25,887 nt of DNA from JASGDB01 sp049841315 (GCA_049841315.1 JASGDB010000080.1:1-25887); one strand, 5' to 3'; positions 13,760-22,020 are shown, numbered from the stretch's first letter. The notes: generated by a model not told the origin, from the sequence alone. Program-made: numbers and translations.

Positions 13760-16456
13760 ATGACTTCACAAGAAATAAGACAGCAGTTTTTAGATTTTTT
13801 CAAAAGCAAAGAACATTTAATCGTTCCGTCCGCACCAATCGTGCTGAAAGACGACCCGACGCTGATGTTTTCCAATTCGGGAATGACGCAGTTTAAGGAT
13901 TATTTTCTCGGTTACAAAGAACCGAAATCTCCCCGAATTGCCGATACGCAGAAATGCCTCAGAGTTTCTGGAAAACACAACGATTTGGACGATGTTGGTC
14001 GTGATACCTATCATCACACGATGTTTGAAATGCTTGGAAATTGGAGTTTTGGGAATTATTTCAAAAAAGAAGCGATTTCTTGGGCTTGGGAATTATTGAC
14101 GGAAGTTTATGGCATTCCTAAGGAAAATCTTTACGTTACCATTTTTGAGGGCGATGCTTCCGAAAATCTGGAAAGAGATACCGAAGCATACAATTTCTGG
14201 AAAGAACATATCGACGAAAGCCGTATTATCAACGGAAATAAAAAGGATAATTTCTGGGAAATGGGTGCAAGCGGACCTTGCGGACCTTGCTCGGAAATCC
14301 ACGTCGATTTGCGTAGTGAAGAAGAAAAAGCGAAAATTTCGGGATTGGAATTGGTCAATAACGACCACCCGCAGGTTGTGGAAATCTGGAATCTCGTTTT
14401 TATGCAGTATAACCGAAAAGCAGACGGTTCTCTGGAAAATCTTCCGGCAAAACATATTGATACCGGAATGGGATTTGAACGGCTTTGTATGGCTTTGCAA
14501 GGCAAGGAATCCAATTACGACACCGATGTTTTCACGCCTTTGATTGCAAAAGTTGAGGAACTTTCGGGGAAAAAATATACCGGAAAATTAGAAGACGAAA
14601 AAGATATTGCAATTCGCGTTGTGGTAGACCATATTCGTGCGGTTTCCTTTGCGATTGCCGACGGACAACTGCCGTCCAATGGCGGTGCAGGTTACGTTAT
14701 CCGCAGAATTTTACGCAGAGCGATTTCCTATTCTTACCGTTTTCTCGATAGAAAAGAGCCGTTTTTGTTTGAGCTCGTTTCCGTTCTGAAAAACCAAATG
14801 GGAACATTCTTCCCCGAACTGGAAAAGCAGGAACGCCTGATTACGGAAGTCATCAAAGAAGAAGAAAATTCTTTCCTGAAAACCATAGAACACGGCTTAA
14901 TCAGAGTGGAAAAACTGATTGAGCAAACCTTATCTAAAAACGAAAAAGTGCTTGCGAGCGAAGAAGTTTTTGAATTGTATGACACTTACGGTTTTCCTGA
15001 TGATTTGACGAGAATTATCGCCGAAGAAAAAGGTTTAACTATTGATGAAGCGGGTTTTGAAGCCGAAATGCAAAAGCAGAAACAGCGTTCCAAAAAAGAT
15101 TCCGCCGCAAAAGTCCACGATTGGGTAGTTCTGGAAGAAAAACCGGAAACTTTCGTCGGCTACGACAAAACCGAAAACGAAGTCCAAATCACTCGTTACC
15201 GAAAAATCGAAAATAAAGACGGAGAATTTTACCAAATCGTTCTGGACAACACCCCGTTTTATCCCGAAGGAGGAGGACAAATAGGCGATAAAGGTGTCCT
15301 CTCCCCAACCCTCTCCAAAGGAGAGGGAGCCGATGACGCTAAAAAATTAAGCGGAGAATCAGGAACACACGAAGCCCTTTCTCCTTCGGAGAGAGGGTTT
15401 GGGAGAGAGGACATTGAGATTTTAGAAACCAAAAAAGAAAATAATTTAATTATTTCTTTAATTAAAAAATTACCTGAAAATATCAACGGCAAATTTTTAG
15501 CAAAAGTAAACAACACCGACCGCAAAAATACTCAGGCGAACCATTCCGTAACACATCTTTTGCACGAAGCACTCAGAGAAATTTTGGGAACGCACGTTGA
15601 GCAGAAAGGCTCTTACGTCGGTCCTGATTATCTGCGTTTCGATTTCTCGCATTTTGCTAAAATTTCGGAGGACGAACTGGCTTTGGTGGAAGAAAAAGTA
15701 AATGCGAAAATCAAAGAAAATATCGCTTTGCAGGAATTCAGGAACATTCCGATTCAGGAAGCACTGGAAAAAGGAGCAATGGCACTTTTCGGGGAAAAAT
15801 ACGGCGATAGTGTGAGAATGATTCAGTTTGGTTCGTCGAAAGAACTCTGCGGTGGAACGCACGTTAAATCCACAAGCGAAATCGGTTTGTTCAAAATCGT
15901 TTCCGAAAGTTCGAGTGCCGCAGGAATCCGAAGAATAGAAGCCATTTCGGGCGATAAAGCGGAAGAATATTTCAAGAATCTGGAAACGCAAATTTCCGAA
16001 CTTTCCCAACTTTTAAAATCCAAAGATTTAACAAAATCCGTTGAGAAATTATTGGAGGAAAATTCAGCATTAAAATCCGAAATTGAATCTTTCAAAAAAG
16101 AAAAATCCAAAGCAGAAATCCAAAACTGGAAAAATGATTTCCAAGACCAAAACGGCAAAAAATTATTGGTCAAAAAAACCTCTTTGGATGCCGGTTCTGT
16201 AAAAGATATTGTCTTCCAACTGAAAAAAGAAATTGCCAATTCGGTTATCGTTATTATTTCCGACTTTGGCGGAAAACCGATGATTACGGTCGGTGTTTCT
16301 GCGGATTTGGAAAATCAATATCACGCCGGAAATTTGGTAAAAGATTTGGCAAAAGAAATCCAAGGCGGCGGCGGCGGAAATGCCGGATTTGCAACTGCGG
16401 GAGGGAAAAATCTTGCAGGAATTGAGAGTGCTTTGGAGAAAGCGAAGGGTTTGTAA
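13760..16456 (+). CDS. alaS: alanyl-tRNA synthetase with an in-frame inserted repeat
   Basis: Charges tRNA-Ala and edits mischarged Ser/Gly. The 898-residue protein has the class II catalytic core (RQQFLDFF, FSNSGMTQF, DTYHHTMFEMLGNWSFG), the editing-domain zinc site His595, His599, Cys697, His701 (HSVTHLLH and CGGTH) and the C-Ala domain ending GGGGGNAGFATAGG. Between GQIGDKG and IEILETKKENN, where homologues have a short loop at the start of the editing domain, residues about 513-551 (LSPTLSKGEG to SPSERGFGRE) are encoded by an inverted-repeat DNA element. The reading frame stays open and all catalytic residues are intact, so the enzyme is presumably active; it must be, unless a second alaS exists. 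An exact -7 box lies upstream and a hairpin terminator downstream. Confidence 0.95.
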   Translation: MTSQEIRQQFLDFFKSKEHLIVPSAPIVLKDDPTLMFSNSGMTQFKDYFLGYKEPKSPRIADTQKCLRVSGKHNDLDDVGRDTYHHTMFEMLGNWSFGNYFKKEAISWAWELLTEVYGIPKENLYVTIFEGDASENLERDTEAYNFWKEHIDESRIINGNKKDNFWEMGASGPCGPCSEIHVDLRSEEEKAKISGLELVNNDHPQVVEIWNLVFMQYNRKADGSLENLPAKHIDTGMGFERLCMALQGKESNYDTDVFTPLIAKVEELSGKKYTGKLEDEKDIAIRVVVDHIRAVSFAIADGQLPSNGGAGYVIRRILRRAISYSYRFLDRKEPFLFELVSVLKNQMGTFFPELEKQERLITEVIKEEENSFLKTIEHGLIRVEKLIEQTLSKNEKVLASEEVFELYDTYGFPDDLTRIIAEEKGLTIDEAGFEAEMQKQKQRSKKDSAAKVHDWVVLEEKPETFVGYDKTENEVQITRYRKIENKDGEFYQIVLDNTPFYPEGGGQIGDKGVLSPTLSKGEGADDAKKLSGESGTHEALSPSERGFGREDIEILETKKENNLIISLIKKLPENINGKFLAKVNNTDRKNTQANHSVTHLLHEALREILGTHVEQKGSYVGPDYLRFDFSHFAKISEDELALVEEKVNAKIKENIALQEFRNIPIQEALEKGAMALFGEKYGDSVRMIQFGSSKELCGGTHVKSTSEIGLFKIVSESSSAAGIRRIEAISGDKAEEYFKNLETQISELSQLLKSKDLTKSVEKLLEENSALKSEIESFKKEKSKAEIQNWKNDFQDQNGKKLLVKKTSLDAGSVKDIVFQLKKEIANSVIVIISDFGGKPMITVGVSADLENQYHAGNLVKDLAKEIQGGGGGNAGFATAGGKNLAGIESALEKAKGL
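15295..15413. mobile_element. palindromic repeat element absorbed in frame into alaS
   Basis: About 119 bases with imperfect terminal inverted repeats: TGTCCTCTCCCCAACCCTCT at the left and GGTTTGGGAGAGAGGACA at the right. Each end forms its own hairpin: CCCTCTCC-AAA-GGAGAGGG (15309-15327) and CCCTTTCTCC-TTC-GGAGAGAGGG (15375-15397). The spacer is about 47 bases. No transposase is encoded, as in MITEs or REP pairs. The exact edges and any target duplication cannot be fixed from one copy. Confidence 0.8.
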
Positions 16457-16464
16457 ACGAACTC

Positions 16465-16501
16465 AGCCTTGTCAAGGTTCAAAACCTTGACAAGGCTTTT
16501 G
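16465..16501 (+). terminator. hairpin terminator after alaS
   Basis: AGCCTTGTCAAGGTT, CAA, then its exact reverse complement (15-bp arms, 16465-16497), followed by a short T-run. The arms are themselves partly palindromic (CCTTG-T-CAAGG), so this may be a repeat-family member used as a terminator. The next ATG is 8 bases after it. Confidence 0.7.
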
Positions 16502-16508
16502 AAATAAA

Positions 16509-17261
16509 ATGAAAAACACCATTCTGTTTTTAGCAATCATTCTGCTTCTCTCCGCCGTTTCCTGCAACAAAAAGGAAAATGCGAAAGAAGCCATGATGAA
16601 CGATTTCGTGAAAACCATGAAAACGCAGTCTCCCGAAACGCAGTCTTCTTCGCTTATGCTTTCCAGAACTGAAAAAACGGGAAACAATGAAATCACGCTG
16701 CATTTTATCACACCGCTTTCCAAAGAGCATTTACAGCCGAAAATGATTAATGAGGCAGTTCAGGATATGATGATTCGGATTATCAAAAAAGCCCCGAAAA
16801 ACATGCAGCTTCTGAACAAAGGTGTGAATTTCAAAGTCATCCTCACCGGAAAAAACAACGAGCAGCTTCACACGGAAATCATCAATAAATCCAGCATGAC
16901 GCTGCATAAGGAAGATATTGCAACGATTAAAAAACAGAATCAGCTGAATCAGATGTTAGAGGTTTCTAACGGCAATCTTCCGGTAACGGATTCCGCAACG
17001 GGAATTACCATTACCAAAATCGCATTGGGAAATCATAATGATGTCATCTACACCGCCGAAGTTCCCGACAAAATGAAAGCAATCGTCAGCATACCCGAAA
17101 ACAAAAGCATCATCAAAAGCAATATGGCAAAAGACAAACCGCTGAAAGAAATGCTGAACGAACTCTCTGAGTACGACATCCGTTCCCTGAAATACCAGTA
17201 CCGCAGCAAAAACGGAAAACTGCTTCAGGAAGTGGAAATGAGAAAGCAGGATTTTAGATAA
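16509..17261 (+). CDS. lipoprotein of unknown function with two similar halves
   Basis: 250 residues. A lipoprotein signal ends at SAVSC (Cys19). Two domains of about 70-80 residues follow. The first (62-129) ends NFKVILTGKNNEQLHTEI; the second (166-248) ends SLKYQYRSKNGKLLQEVE. Both read as a strand, a helix pair and two beta strands around a K-N-G/N turn, so they look like a diverged tandem duplication. I recognise no family. It is expected to be anchored to a membrane and face the periplasm. The start follows the alaS terminator hairpin by only 8 bases, so its transcription depends on read-through or on a promoter not seen here. It is convergent with the phosphorylase gene. Confidence 0.75.
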   Translation: MKNTILFLAIILLLSAVSCNKKENAKEAMMNDFVKTMKTQSPETQSSSLMLSRTEKTGNNEITLHFITPLSKEHLQPKMINEAVQDMMIRIIKKAPKNMQLLNKGVNFKVILTGKNNEQLHTEIINKSSMTLHKEDIATIKKQNQLNQMLEVSNGNLPVTDSATGITITKIALGNHNDVIYTAEVPDKMKAIVSIPENKSIIKSNMAKDKPLKEMLNELSEYDIRSLKYQYRSKNGKLLQEVEMRKQDFR

Positions 17262-17270
17262 AATTCTACG

Positions 17271-17339
17271 TTTAAGGTTTAAGGTTTAAAGTTGTTTGCG
17301 GTGCGGCATTAACTTCCATTTTCCCGCTTCCATCTTCCA
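17271..17339. repeat. two adjacent 7-bp-period tracts
   Basis: 17271-17291 is TTTAAGG, TTTAAGG, TTTAAAG. 17312-17339 is ACTTCCA, TTTTCCC, GCTTCCA, TCTTCCA. The second is the complement-sense version of the ATGGAAG type units after lolD; the first resembles the units before radC in complement. Confidence 0.7.
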
Positions 17340-17352
17340 GTCTGCTAAAGTA

Positions 17353-17380
17353 AAACGGCTTCCCGAAGGAAACCGTTTCT
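17353..17380. terminator. bidirectional terminator between convergent genes
   Basis: AAACGGCTTCC, loop CGAA, GGAAACCGTTT (17353-17378; 11 bp with one C-A mismatch). The plus strand continues TTTCTTTAT-like bases and the minus strand TTTAC. It serves the lipoprotein gene and the phosphorylase gene. Confidence 0.75.
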
Positions 17381-17404
17381 TTATAATAATGGACTTGTTA
17401 AGGC

Positions 17405-19063
17405 TTACACGTTGTACATCACTTTGTAATATTCATCTGCCATTCTGTCGCTTCCGAATACTGTTTTCACGTCATCCATTGCGGTCTGTGTGATTTTTCT
17501 CCACTTATCGGGATTTTCATAATAGGTCGGAACGATTTCATTTTCCAGAATATCGTACAGTTTGTTCAGGTCGTAATTATCCTGTTCGTATACACTCATA
17601 TTGGCGTAATCCGCTTTTGGCACTACGAAAGAATTTTCGGCGTGTTTTGCAAACTCAGGAATCCAGCCGTCGTCGGTAGAGAAGTTGATTGAGCCGTTCA
17701 TTGCAGCAGTCATTCCGGATGTTCCCGATGCTTCACGCGGAACGCGAGGGTTGTTCAGCCATACATCAGAACCTTGTTTCAGCAGTTTGCTGAGCGCAAG
17801 CTCATAACCGGTGAGAACCGCCATGTTTTTGTGTATTTTACTTTCTTCCACGAGTAAATTAAAAGTGGAAATGGCGGAATAATCCATCGGATAGGGTTTT
17901 CCTGCCCAGATAATCTGCACCGGATATTTTGTATTATTAAGTAGTTTCTGGAAGCGTTCTTTATCCTGAAGCAGTAAATCGGCGCGCTTGTATCCTGCGA
18001 ATCTCCTTGCCCAGACGATGGTTAATACATTCGGGTCAAACAGCTTTCCACACTGGTCTGCAACGGTTTTGAACAATCTTTTTTTGATGTGTTTTTTCCT
18101 ATAATCAAAAGATTGATTATCATTTTCATCTTTGAAATTATACAAAGGATGGTCTGCCCAGTATTTATATTCCTGTGCGTTGGTAATGGATTTGATTTCG
18201 CAGATTCCCGGATATTTTCCCCACATTTCGCGGGAAACTTCACCATGAAGTTTGGAAACACCGTTTGCCAATCTTGCCATTTTCAAAGCGCAAAGCGAGT
18301 GGTTGAACATATCATCCTGAATTCCTTCGATAGCTTTTACTTCATCAATGGAAAGTCCGCAAAAGTAAGACATATCGTAGCAAAGATTGATATTGTGCTT
18401 TTCGTTTCCGGCTTCTTCCGGAGTATGCGTAGTGAAAACCAGTTTTTCTTTTACTTTCTTCAAATCACCTCCGTATTTTCTGAGAAGATAGAAAGCGGCA
18501 GGAAGTCCGTGAGCTTCGTTTAAGTGGTAAACATCTCTTTCCAGATTAAGCTCATCTAATAATTTCGCTCCGCCTTTTCCAAGAAGAATGTACTGCGCTA
18601 ATTTAGTCGCCTGATTGGCGTCATACAGTCTGTGGCAGATGGTTTTGGAAATATGGTCGTTCTCCGGAACATCGGTGGAAAGGAAGAACATCGGTGCGGT
18701 ATGGAAAATTTCAGGGTCGAGATACCACACTTTTACCCAAACCGGCGCACTGTGGATTTCAATCTGAAACTTAATTCCCGTATCTTCCAGGTAGCTGTAC
18801 ATTTTTTTTGTCCATGTTGGCTGCAGGGTCTGGTCGTGGTTTCTTGCCTGGTCGTAATATCCGAACTTCCATAAAATCCCGATTCCTACCAAATCCTGCT
18901 TCAGGTTATACGCACTGCGCATGTGTGAACCTGCCAGAAATCCCAAACCTCCCGAATAAATTTTCAGCGCCTGATCTATCGCAAACTCCATTGAAAAATA
19001 TGCTGCTCTTTTAGAATACTCAGGGTTGATGCTGAAAGGCATTTTAAAATTTTTAAAATCCAT
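17405..19063 (-). CDS. short glycogen/alpha-glucan phosphorylase-like GT35 protein
   Basis: 552 residues starting MDFKNFKMPF at 19063. An upstream in-frame start at 19147 is rejected because an exact -7 box lies at 19091-19098, and AYFSMEFAID near residue 21 is the usual N-terminal landmark. The family phosphorolyses alpha-1,4-glucan to glucose 1-phosphate. Landmarks: SGGLGFLAG (37-45), NEAHG (182-186), FTTHTPEEAGNEKH (210-223), RRFAGYKR (353-360), EASGTSGMTAAMNG (444-457). In classical enzymes the residue after SGM/GNM is the lysine that binds pyridoxal phosphate; here it is Thr452. The protein is also shorter than the 700-850 residues common in phosphorylases. It may therefore be a PLP-free glycosyltransferase or a divergent phosphorylase. 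Monocistronic, with a shared terminator downstream. Confidence 0.8.
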   Translation of the reverse strand: MDFKNFKMPFSINPEYSKRAAYFSMEFAIDQALKIYSGGLGFLAGSHMRSAYNLKQDLVGIGILWKFGYYDQARNHDQTLQPTWTKKMYSYLEDTGIKFQIEIHSAPVWVKVWYLDPEIFHTAPMFFLSTDVPENDHISKTICHRLYDANQATKLAQYILLGKGGAKLLDELNLERDVYHLNEAHGLPAAFYLLRKYGGDLKKVKEKLVFTTHTPEEAGNEKHNINLCYDMSYFCGLSIDEVKAIEGIQDDMFNHSLCALKMARLANGVSKLHGEVSREMWGKYPGICEIKSITNAQEYKYWADHPLYNFKDENDNQSFDYRKKHIKKRLFKTVADQCGKLFDPNVLTIVWARRFAGYKRADLLLQDKERFQKLLNNTKYPVQIIWAGKPYPMDYSAISTFNLLVEESKIHKNMAVLTGYELALSKLLKQGSDVWLNNPRVPREASGTSGMTAAMNGSINFSTDDGWIPEFAKHAENSFVVPKADYANMSVYEQDNYDLNKLYDILENEIVPTYYENPDKWRKITQTAMDDVKTVFGSDRMADEYYKVMYNV

Positions 19064-19090
19064 CTCTTTTTTTGTTAAAATTAGAAGTGC

Positions 19091-19098
19091 CAAATTTA
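19091..19098 (-). promoter_or_regulatory. -7 promoter box of the phosphorylase-like gene
   Basis: Minus-strand TAAATTTG, an exact consensus match, 27 bases before the ATG at 19063. It decides the start: an in-frame ATG at 19147 would lie upstream of the promoter. Confidence 0.6.
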
Positions 19099-19355
19099 CG
19101 ATAATTTGAAGATTCCGGTAATGACAAAACGAACTTATTATCCACAAACAAGGATTGGCAGGTTCCCTAATTCAAGAAAATAAGTTGAAAGCAAAATAGA
19201 GCAATCAAAAACGATCTCAAAAAGACTGTATTATTTCTTTAAAAATTAAAATTTTTATCAACTGTAAGTGTCTATAAACCAATGCTTAGCAGATTTCTAC
19301 GTCAACCTAAACCAAAAAAGAAAAATTCTATAACGTTCACAAAATTAATTTTTCT
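19099..19355. other. divergent intergenic stretch between the phosphorylase-like gene and the zapA operon
   Basis: The start-to-start gap is 19064-19386. Apart from one -7 box for each direction and an AT-only inverted repeat near 19240-19258 (TAAAAATT-AAA-ATTTTTA), I see nothing in it. An ATG at 19282 opens in frame with the coiled-coil gene but lies upstream of that gene's promoter. Confidence 0.5.
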
Positions 19356-19363
19356 TAATTTTG
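19356..19363 (+). promoter_or_regulatory. -7 promoter box of the coiled-coil/zapA operon
   Basis: TAATTTTG, an exact consensus match, 23 bases before the ATG at 19387. It places the start at 19387 rather than 19282. Confidence 0.6.
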
Positions 19364-19386
19364 TAAAAGTTAGAATTCAGATTTGG

Positions 19387-19689
19387 ATGTTAAGCGAATT
19401 AGAAAATAACTTTTCGGAATTAGAAAAAAAGATTCTTAATTTTCATAAAACTTATAAGAAACTTTCGGAAAAATATACCGAATTGGCAAATGAGCTTACA
19501 GTTTTGAAGGAAGAATATGCAGAGGAAAAACGCAAAAACCAAATTATAGTAGAAGAAAATAAAGAATTAAAACTTTATTCGTCAATATCTGGAAATGCAG
19601 AACACAACCGATTGATGAAAAACCACATCAACCGTTTGGTAAAGGAAATAGACCTCTGCATTGCCCAACTTCAAAACAGCGGATTGTAA
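19387..19689 (+). CDS. small coiled-coil protein, possible ZapB-like division partner
   Basis: 100 residues (MLSELENNFSEL...), almost entirely a predicted coiled coil: repeated L/I at heptad spacing through EKKILNFHKTYKKLSEKYTE and LANELTVLKEEYAEEKRKNQ. No membrane segment or enzyme motif. It ends 2 bases before zapA, so the two are co-translated neighbours. Small coiled-coil proteins beside zapA recall ZapB, which bridges ZapA/FtsZ and the chromosome terminus in gammaproteobacteria, but homology to ZapB is not shown by sequence, so the name is only a suggestion. The start is chosen by the promoter box at 19356-19363. Confidence 0.7.
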   Translation: MLSELENNFSELEKKILNFHKTYKKLSEKYTELANELTVLKEEYAEEKRKNQIIVEENKELKLYSSISGNAEHNRLMKNHINRLVKEIDLCIAQLQNSGL

Positions 19690-19691
19690 TT

Positions 19692-19976
19692 ATGGATATG
19701 AGAAGAATCACCATCGTTATAGCAGGGAGAACCTATCCGCTGAATGTGCCCGCTGATGAAGAAGAAACCCTTCGCAAAGTCGGCAGGCAGATAGAAGATA
19801 TGATTAAAAATTTTGAAGCCAGCTTTGACGTGAAAGACAAGCAGGATGCCCTTGCGATGTGCGCCCTAAAATTAGGAGCTAACGCAGAAGTAGCCGGTCT
19901 TTCAGCCACTAAAAATATAGAAACTTCCAATGAACGCCTGAAATACCTCAGCCGGCTATTGGAAGACATCGGGTAA
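19692..19976 (+). CDS. zapA: cell division protein ZapA
   Basis: Binds and bundles FtsZ filaments at the division ring. The 94-residue protein has the compact N-terminal beta-strand head ITIVIAGRTYPLNVPADEEETLRKVGRQIEDMI (6-38) followed by a C-terminal helix with DKQDALAMCALKLGAN (48-63), both typical of ZapA; length is standard. It sits 2 bases after a coiled-coil gene and about 20 bases before a 6S RNA, the same zapA-6S order seen in Escherichia coli. It may share a transcript with the upstream gene; the 6S RNA has its own terminator-like end. Confidence 0.88.
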   Translation: MDMRRITIVIAGRTYPLNVPADEEETLRKVGRQIEDMIKNFEASFDVKDKQDALAMCALKLGANAEVAGLSATKNIETSNERLKYLSRLLEDIG

Positions 19977-19994
19977 AATAATTTTCCCGAAAAC

Positions 19995-20168
19995 CAACTG
20001 CCTACAATAGTTCTAACACATTACAGGTAAACTCAACGCTAAACAATTACCGAACAAAAGTTCACTTAATGGCGTGCCGGATTTCCCGGATTACAAAAAG
20101 TGAAAATCAGTTCAAATCGTGTTGATTAGGAGTTTACTCTAAATCTTTGAACTGTTGTAGGTTTTTTT
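19995..20168 (+). ncRNA. ssrS: 6S RNA, flavobacterial type
   Basis: A long noncoding stretch folds into the 6S shape. The terminal stem is CCTACAATAGTTC (20001-20013) with GAACTGTTGTAGG (20149-20161), 12 of 13 positions paired. An inner stem, GTAAACTC (20027-20034) with GAGTTTAC (about 20130-20137), follows, then a less-paired middle and a distal hairpin around GCCGGATTTCCCGG near 20076-20091. A run of seven T follows the terminal stem and would terminate the RNA. 6S RNA binds RNA polymerase holoenzyme by mimicking an open promoter. Position right after zapA and before rny supports the call. The 5' end is approximate. Confidence 0.85.
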
Positions 20169-20173
20169 ATTTG

Positions 20174-20260
20174 TTTTAGGTTTAAAGTTTCATGTTGAAC
20201 TTAACACATTGAAATTTAAACATGAAACATGAAACTTTGAATTTATGAACATTAAAACTC
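20174..20260 (+). repeat. 7-bp-period tract between 6S RNA and rny
   Basis: From 20195 the sequence divides into TTGAACT, TAACACA, TTGAAAT, TTAAACA, TGAAACA, TGAAACT, TTGAATT, TATGAAC, with a T-A-rich seven-base rhythm also visible from 20174. Two units (AACATGA in the alternative register, 20219-20232) are exact copies of each other. It ends 10-20 bases before the rny start. Confidence 0.65.
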
Positions 20261-20270
20261 TATATATATT

Positions 20271-21842
20271 ATGACACCAACCGCTATTATTATCGGCGTT
20301 ATCGCTCTGGTTGTAGGTGCAGTTATAGGGATGCTGCTTTCAAAAAGCTCCCTAAACTCCAAAGCCAGATTTATCATCGAAGATGCGAAAAAAAACGCAG
20401 AAAACCTTATAGAAAAAGCAACGGTACAGGCTGAAGCCGTGAAAAAGGAAAAACAACTTCAGGCAAAAGAAAAATTCCTCGAACTGAAATCACAGCACGA
20501 CAGCGATATTCAGTCAAGAGAGAAAAAAATGCAGGAGGCAGAAAAAAGAATCAAAGACAAGGAACAGAAGCTGAACGATGAGCTCAGTAAGACCGGAAAA
20601 TTAGAAAAAGACCTCGATAAGCAAATTGCTGACTATTCCAAAAAGCTCGAAATCATTGAAAGAAAACAGCACGAACTCGATGTAGCAACCGCCCAGAAAG
20701 TAGAAATGCTGGAAAAAATTTCCAATTATTCCGCAGAAGACGCCAGAAACGAACTCGTGGAAGCCATGAAAGCCGAAGCCAAAACCAAAGCGCAGGCACA
20801 CGTGCAAACCATCATGGAAGAAGCGAACATGAACGCGAAAAACGAAGCCAGAAAAATCGTTATCCAGACCATTCAGAGAATTGGAACGGAGCAGGCGATT
20901 GAAAATTCAGTTTCCGTATTCAACATCGAATCGGATGAGGTAAAAGGAAGAATTATCGGGCGTGAAGGGCGGAACATCCGTGCTTTGGAATCCGCAACAG
21001 GCGTTGAAATCATCGTGGACGACACGCCGGAAGCCATTCTTCTTTCCTGCTTTGACCCTGTGAGAAGAGAAATCGCAAGACTATCGCTTCACCGTTTGGT
21101 AACGGATGGAAGAATCCACCCTGCGAGAATCGAGGAAGTAGTGGAAAAAACAAAAAAACAAATTGAAGAAGAAATCATCGAAGTCGGAAAAAGAACGATT
21201 ATCGACCTCGGAATTCACGGCCTTCACCCTGAATTAGTGAAAATAGTGGGTAGAATGAAATACCGTTCTTCTTACGGACAAAACCTTCTTCAGCACTCCC
21301 GAGAAGTTGCCAATATCGCAGCGACAATGGCGGCAGAATTAGGATTAAATGTAAAACTGGCGAAAAGAGCCGGGCTTCTCCACGACATCGGAAAAGTTCC
21401 GGAGCAGGAGTCCGAACTTCCTCACGCACTTCTCGGAATGCAGTGGGCAGAAAAATACGGAGAAAACCCTGAAGTAGTCAACGCTATCGGAGCGCACCAC
21501 GACGAGGTGGAAATGACTTCGCTTCTTTCTCCGATTATTCAGGTGGCGGACGGTATTTCCGGAGCGAGACCGGGCGCAAGACGCCAGGTTCTGGAATCGT
21601 ATATCCAGCGCTTAAAAGATTTGGAAGCTGCGGCATTGAGCTTTGACGGTGTTTCCAGTGCTTATGCCATTCAGGCAGGGCGTGAACTCCGTGTAATGGT
21701 GGAAAGCGGAAAAGTGAGTGATGAGCAGTCCGCGCAACTTTCTTACGATATTTCCGAAAAAATTCAGAATGAACTGACCTATCCGGGGCAAGTAAGAATC
21801 ACCGTAATCCGTGAAACGAGAGCCGTCAATATAGCAAGATAA
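20271..21842 (+). CDS. rny: ribonuclease Y
   Basis: Membrane-anchored endoribonuclease that starts mRNA decay. The 523-residue protein has the full RNase Y plan: N-terminal membrane helix (5-24), long coiled coil (about 30-200), KH domain with GRIIGREGRN (226-235), and HD domain with HSREVANIA (342-350) and the metal-binding His371-Asp372 in LLHDIGK. Length is normal. The ATG is the only one matching the anchor segment. It follows 6S RNA and a heptad tract; no exact -7 box is visible close to the start, so it may be read from further upstream. A strong terminator follows. Confidence 0.95.
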   Translation: MTPTAIIIGVIALVVGAVIGMLLSKSSLNSKARFIIEDAKKNAENLIEKATVQAEAVKKEKQLQAKEKFLELKSQHDSDIQSREKKMQEAEKRIKDKEQKLNDELSKTGKLEKDLDKQIADYSKKLEIIERKQHELDVATAQKVEMLEKISNYSAEDARNELVEAMKAEAKTKAQAHVQTIMEEANMNAKNEARKIVIQTIQRIGTEQAIENSVSVFNIESDEVKGRIIGREGRNIRALESATGVEIIVDDTPEAILLSCFDPVRREIARLSLHRLVTDGRIHPARIEEVVEKTKKQIEEEIIEVGKRTIIDLGIHGLHPELVKIVGRMKYRSSYGQNLLQHSREVANIAATMAAELGLNVKLAKRAGLLHDIGKVPEQESELPHALLGMQWAEKYGENPEVVNAIGAHHDEVEMTSLLSPIIQVADGISGARPGARRQVLESYIQRLKDLEAAALSFDGVSSAYAIQAGRELRVMVESGKVSDEQSAQLSYDISEKIQNELTYPGQVRITVIRETRAVNIAR

Positions 21843-21871
21843 TTTCTTTTTAAAAGAATTTACTGATAAAC

Positions 21872-21904
21872 AAAAACGCTTTACAAATGGTAAAGCGTTT
21901 TTTG
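21872..21904 (+). terminator. Rho-independent terminator after rny
   Basis: AAAAACGCTTTAC, loop AAATG, GTAAAGCGTTTTT (stem 21872-21884 with 21890-21902), followed by T. Confidence 0.9.
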
Positions 21905-22020
21905 TTTTGTAAAAGTTTGAATTGAGAGCGAAGCAATCCGTTTCAATTTATTCGGATATTGCTCTATTAAACACCCCGCCTAAAAGTGGGGAATAAGAAG
22001 TTCTCCACCTCAAAGCCGGA

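Noticed and set aside
13720..13760. Upstream open reading frame or T-box type leader before alaS
   Set aside because: The ATG at 13720 opens out of frame within a heptad tract and codes for nothing recognisable; I see no T-box features.
19064..19147. 28-residue N-terminal extension of the phosphorylase-like protein
   Set aside because: It begins upstream of the exact -7 box at 19091-19098, and the family's N-terminal landmark fits the ATG at 19063.
19282..19386. 35-residue N-terminal extension of the coiled-coil protein
   Set aside because: It lies upstream of and across the TAATTTTG box at 19356-19363, and its composition is unlike the rest of the protein.
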